Below are positions 62,627 to 64,000 of a stretch of 64,000 bases of DNA, one piece after another. The notes below the pieces were generated by a model. That model was not told the origin of the DNA, did not search any database, and was given only the letters and a program-made list of their open reading frames with translations. The DNA comes from UBA932 sp031548545 (GTDB lineage: Bacteria; Bacteroidota; Bacteroidia; Bacteroidales; UBA932), in the NCBI GenBank assembly GCA_031548545.1, contig JAVBQY010000007.1:62001-126000 (forward strand), in the 5' to 3' direction. Numbering within the stretch: the first letter of the stretch is position 1; each line of letters opens with the position of its first letter. Position numbers and translations under genes: made by a program.

Positions 62627-64000
62627 ATGTCGTGGAGAAATTACATAAGCCTTTGTTTCGTCTTTCTGTGCGCGCACACGTGGTTGTGGGGGCAGGAGGG
62701 CTGCGAGCAGGTGGGCAATATCATCCGTTCCGTATCATCCGAACCTGACGGGAGCGGCGGATATAATACGGTGATTAAATGGAGTGAACCGGCCGATCTT
62801 CCGGATAATGCTACCGGCTATATTATATACAAATTTTTGGGGCCGCCTTTCTGTCAGGAAGAGCTGGTCAGGGTAGGACTTAATACAACATCGGCTACGC
62901 TTCCCGGGCTTGCTGCGCTCGGCTACACCATGGCCCTTAGTACCGATATAGGCCGCGAACCCCTTACCCGACGTCACCGGGCCCCTGAAATTACCGCCGT
63001 ACGATTTGATAGTTGCTACTACAATGCCACTATCCGCTGGAAACCTTACATCGGCTGGGAGACTGCGGACACGGAGTATGAGTTGCATTGTATCATTGAT
63101 GGCGGTGAAGATAAAGTAATCGCCGTGGCCCTTACAGATACTGTCTATGTTTGGAATGATGCGCCCTCCAAAGCGCTTCCGCTGGCTATCTATGTCCGGG
63201 CCTTGAATAAAAAAGACCCAGGGGCCTTTGGCCATTCCAGGCGCTGGGAGGGGCGTTCTGACTTCCCGCCTAAGCCGGAATACCTCACGATACGGGCTAT
63301 AGACTATAAAGAGGAGGAGGCGCAACTAAGCTTTAAGATAGATCCGGCCACGGAATTGAACCGTTTTGAATTGCAACGCACAGCCGGTGCGGATTTTTCC
63401 ACGGTCTACACCTTTTCCGATAAAAGTCTGACAAGTTACACGGACCGGCCACCCGGCGGGGCGCAGCAATACCGTTTGGTGGCTGTGAGCGCTTGCGGCC
63501 AGGCGGTGAAACAGGGCGATACCCTTTCCCTGATCGCGCTTAGTCTTGTCCAGGAAGGGAGTCAATGGGCGCTCCGCTGGGAGAGTGTAAACACCGGTTC
63601 CATCTTGTATGACCTGGATCGCGTACGGCCGGATGCCGAACGATTACTGGCCGGTTCCGGTGAGACATCCTTTGCAGACAAGGTGGACTATGATATAGAC
63701 TCCCTGCAATTTTGTTACACCGTCGGCGGCCGGACCGGAAACGGCCGGGAGAGCCGTTCGCAACAATGCGCCTGGTATGCCCCGAAGGTAAGTATGCCGG
63801 ATGCCGTAGATCCGGCAGGTACGGAACGAAATGTACAAACCGGCAGGGCCCGCAACCAGTTTGGCCCGGTAGTGGCCGCGGATCCGAAAACCTACAGCTA
63901 TCACCTGAACATTATTAACCGTAATGCTGCGGTGGTGGCGGATATTTATAAAGAGAAGGATGAAGATCCGCTTGCGCCCGGTAAATCGTGGGATGGCCGC
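62627..64000 (+). CDS. Secreted FN3-like protein with CHU_C-type C-terminal region, truncated by the window end
   Basis: From the ATG at 62627 the frame stays open for 458 codons to base 64000. A signal peptide (WRNYISLCFVFLCAHTWLWG) is followed by several fibronectin-III-like beta-sandwich repeats: NTVIKWSEPADLPDNATGYI, then ATIRWKPYIGW, AQLSFKIDPATELNRFEL and WALRWESVNTGS. The end (YHLNIINRN, then SWDGR) matches the gliding-motility-associated CHU_C domain used as a type IX secretion signal. So it is probably a large cell-surface protein exported by T9SS. The true C-terminus is outside the window. Confidence 0.75.
   Translation, partial: MSWRNYISLCFVFLCAHTWLWGQEGCEQVGNIIRSVSSEPDGSGGYNTVIKWSEPADLPDNATGYIIYKFLGPPFCQEELVRVGLNTTSATLPGLAALGYTMALSTDIGREPLTRRHRAPEITAVRFDSCYYNATIRWKPYIGWETADTEYELHCIIDGGEDKVIAVALTDTVYVWNDAPSKALPLAIYVRALNKKDPGAFGHSRRWEGRSDFPPKPEYLTIRAIDYKEEEAQLSFKIDPATELNRFELQRTAGADFSTVYTFSDKSLTSYTDRPPGGAQQYRLVAVSACGQAVKQGDTLSLIALSLVQEGSQWALRWESVNTGSILYDLDRVRPDAERLLAGSGETSFADKVDYDIDSLQFCYTVGGRTGNGRESRSQQCAWYAPKVSMPDAVDPAGTERNVQTGRARNQFGPVVAADPKTYSYHLNIINRNAAVVADIYKEKDEDPLAPGKSWDGR

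Overview
The window reads as chromosomal DNA of a Bacteroidota bacterium. Promoters follow the phylum consensus (TTTG, about 19-20 bases, TAnnTTTG). There is a TonB-receptor-like barrel with a carboxypeptidase-like N-terminal domain, a UpxY-type antiterminator at the head of a polysaccharide operon, and a secreted protein whose end resembles a type IX secretion (CHU_C) sorting domain. The radical SAM enzyme MqnC suggests menaquinone is made by the futalosine route. EutBC and a flavodiiron protein would fit an anaerobic or gut life, but the genus cannot be fixed from this sequence. No rRNA, tRNA, CRISPR array, transposase or phage gene was seen.

Layout. 1-4.4 kb: nadD and a D-cysteine-desulfhydrase-like gene (cut by the window edge) run leftward; ligA and a flavodiiron protein run rightward from the same short spacer. 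4.4-9.2 kb: three leftward outer-membrane proteins. 9.3-16.0 kb: rightward housekeeping and catabolic genes (mqnC, M20 dipeptidase, AMP nucleosidase, HtrA protease, eutB-eutC). 16.0-18.0 kb: a leftward FlaA1/WbpM-type sugar dehydratase. 18.1-53.1 kb: one very large rightward surface-polysaccharide operon. 53.1-64 kb: rhodanese, ArsC/Spx-like protein, nucleoid-associated protein, MscS channel, CutC, a transglutaminase-like lipoprotein, a GH3/beta-lactamase fusion, and a truncated FN3/T9SS-type secreted protein.

The polysaccharide operon begins with UpxY. It then encodes UDP-HexNAc 4-epimerase and dehydrogenase (a route to UDP-GalNAcA), a DegT aminotransferase, a PglC-like initiating phosphoglycosyltransferase, Wza, Wzc with an 11-fold Tyr-Gly tail, a UDP-glucuronate 4-epimerase, and an ABC exporter (Wzm/Wzt). 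About fifteen glycosyltransferases or glycosyltransferase-like proteins follow, with a TupA-like ATP-grasp ligase, two asparagine-synthase-like proteins lacking the glutaminase domain, a Wzy/WaaL-type membrane protein, a CapK/PaaK-like adenylating enzyme and a PHP-type phosphatase suited to Wzc. Most genes overlap or are a few bases apart, so long cotranscripts are likely.

Base composition changes sharply inside wzt. The ATPase half looks like the flanking genome; the substrate-recognition half and the next four genes are very A+T-rich. This suggests a swapped cassette. The main hypothesis is that the locus makes a uronic-acid polymer whose carboxyl groups are amidated or joined to amino acids, with both Wza/Wzc-type and ABC-type export parts in one operon.
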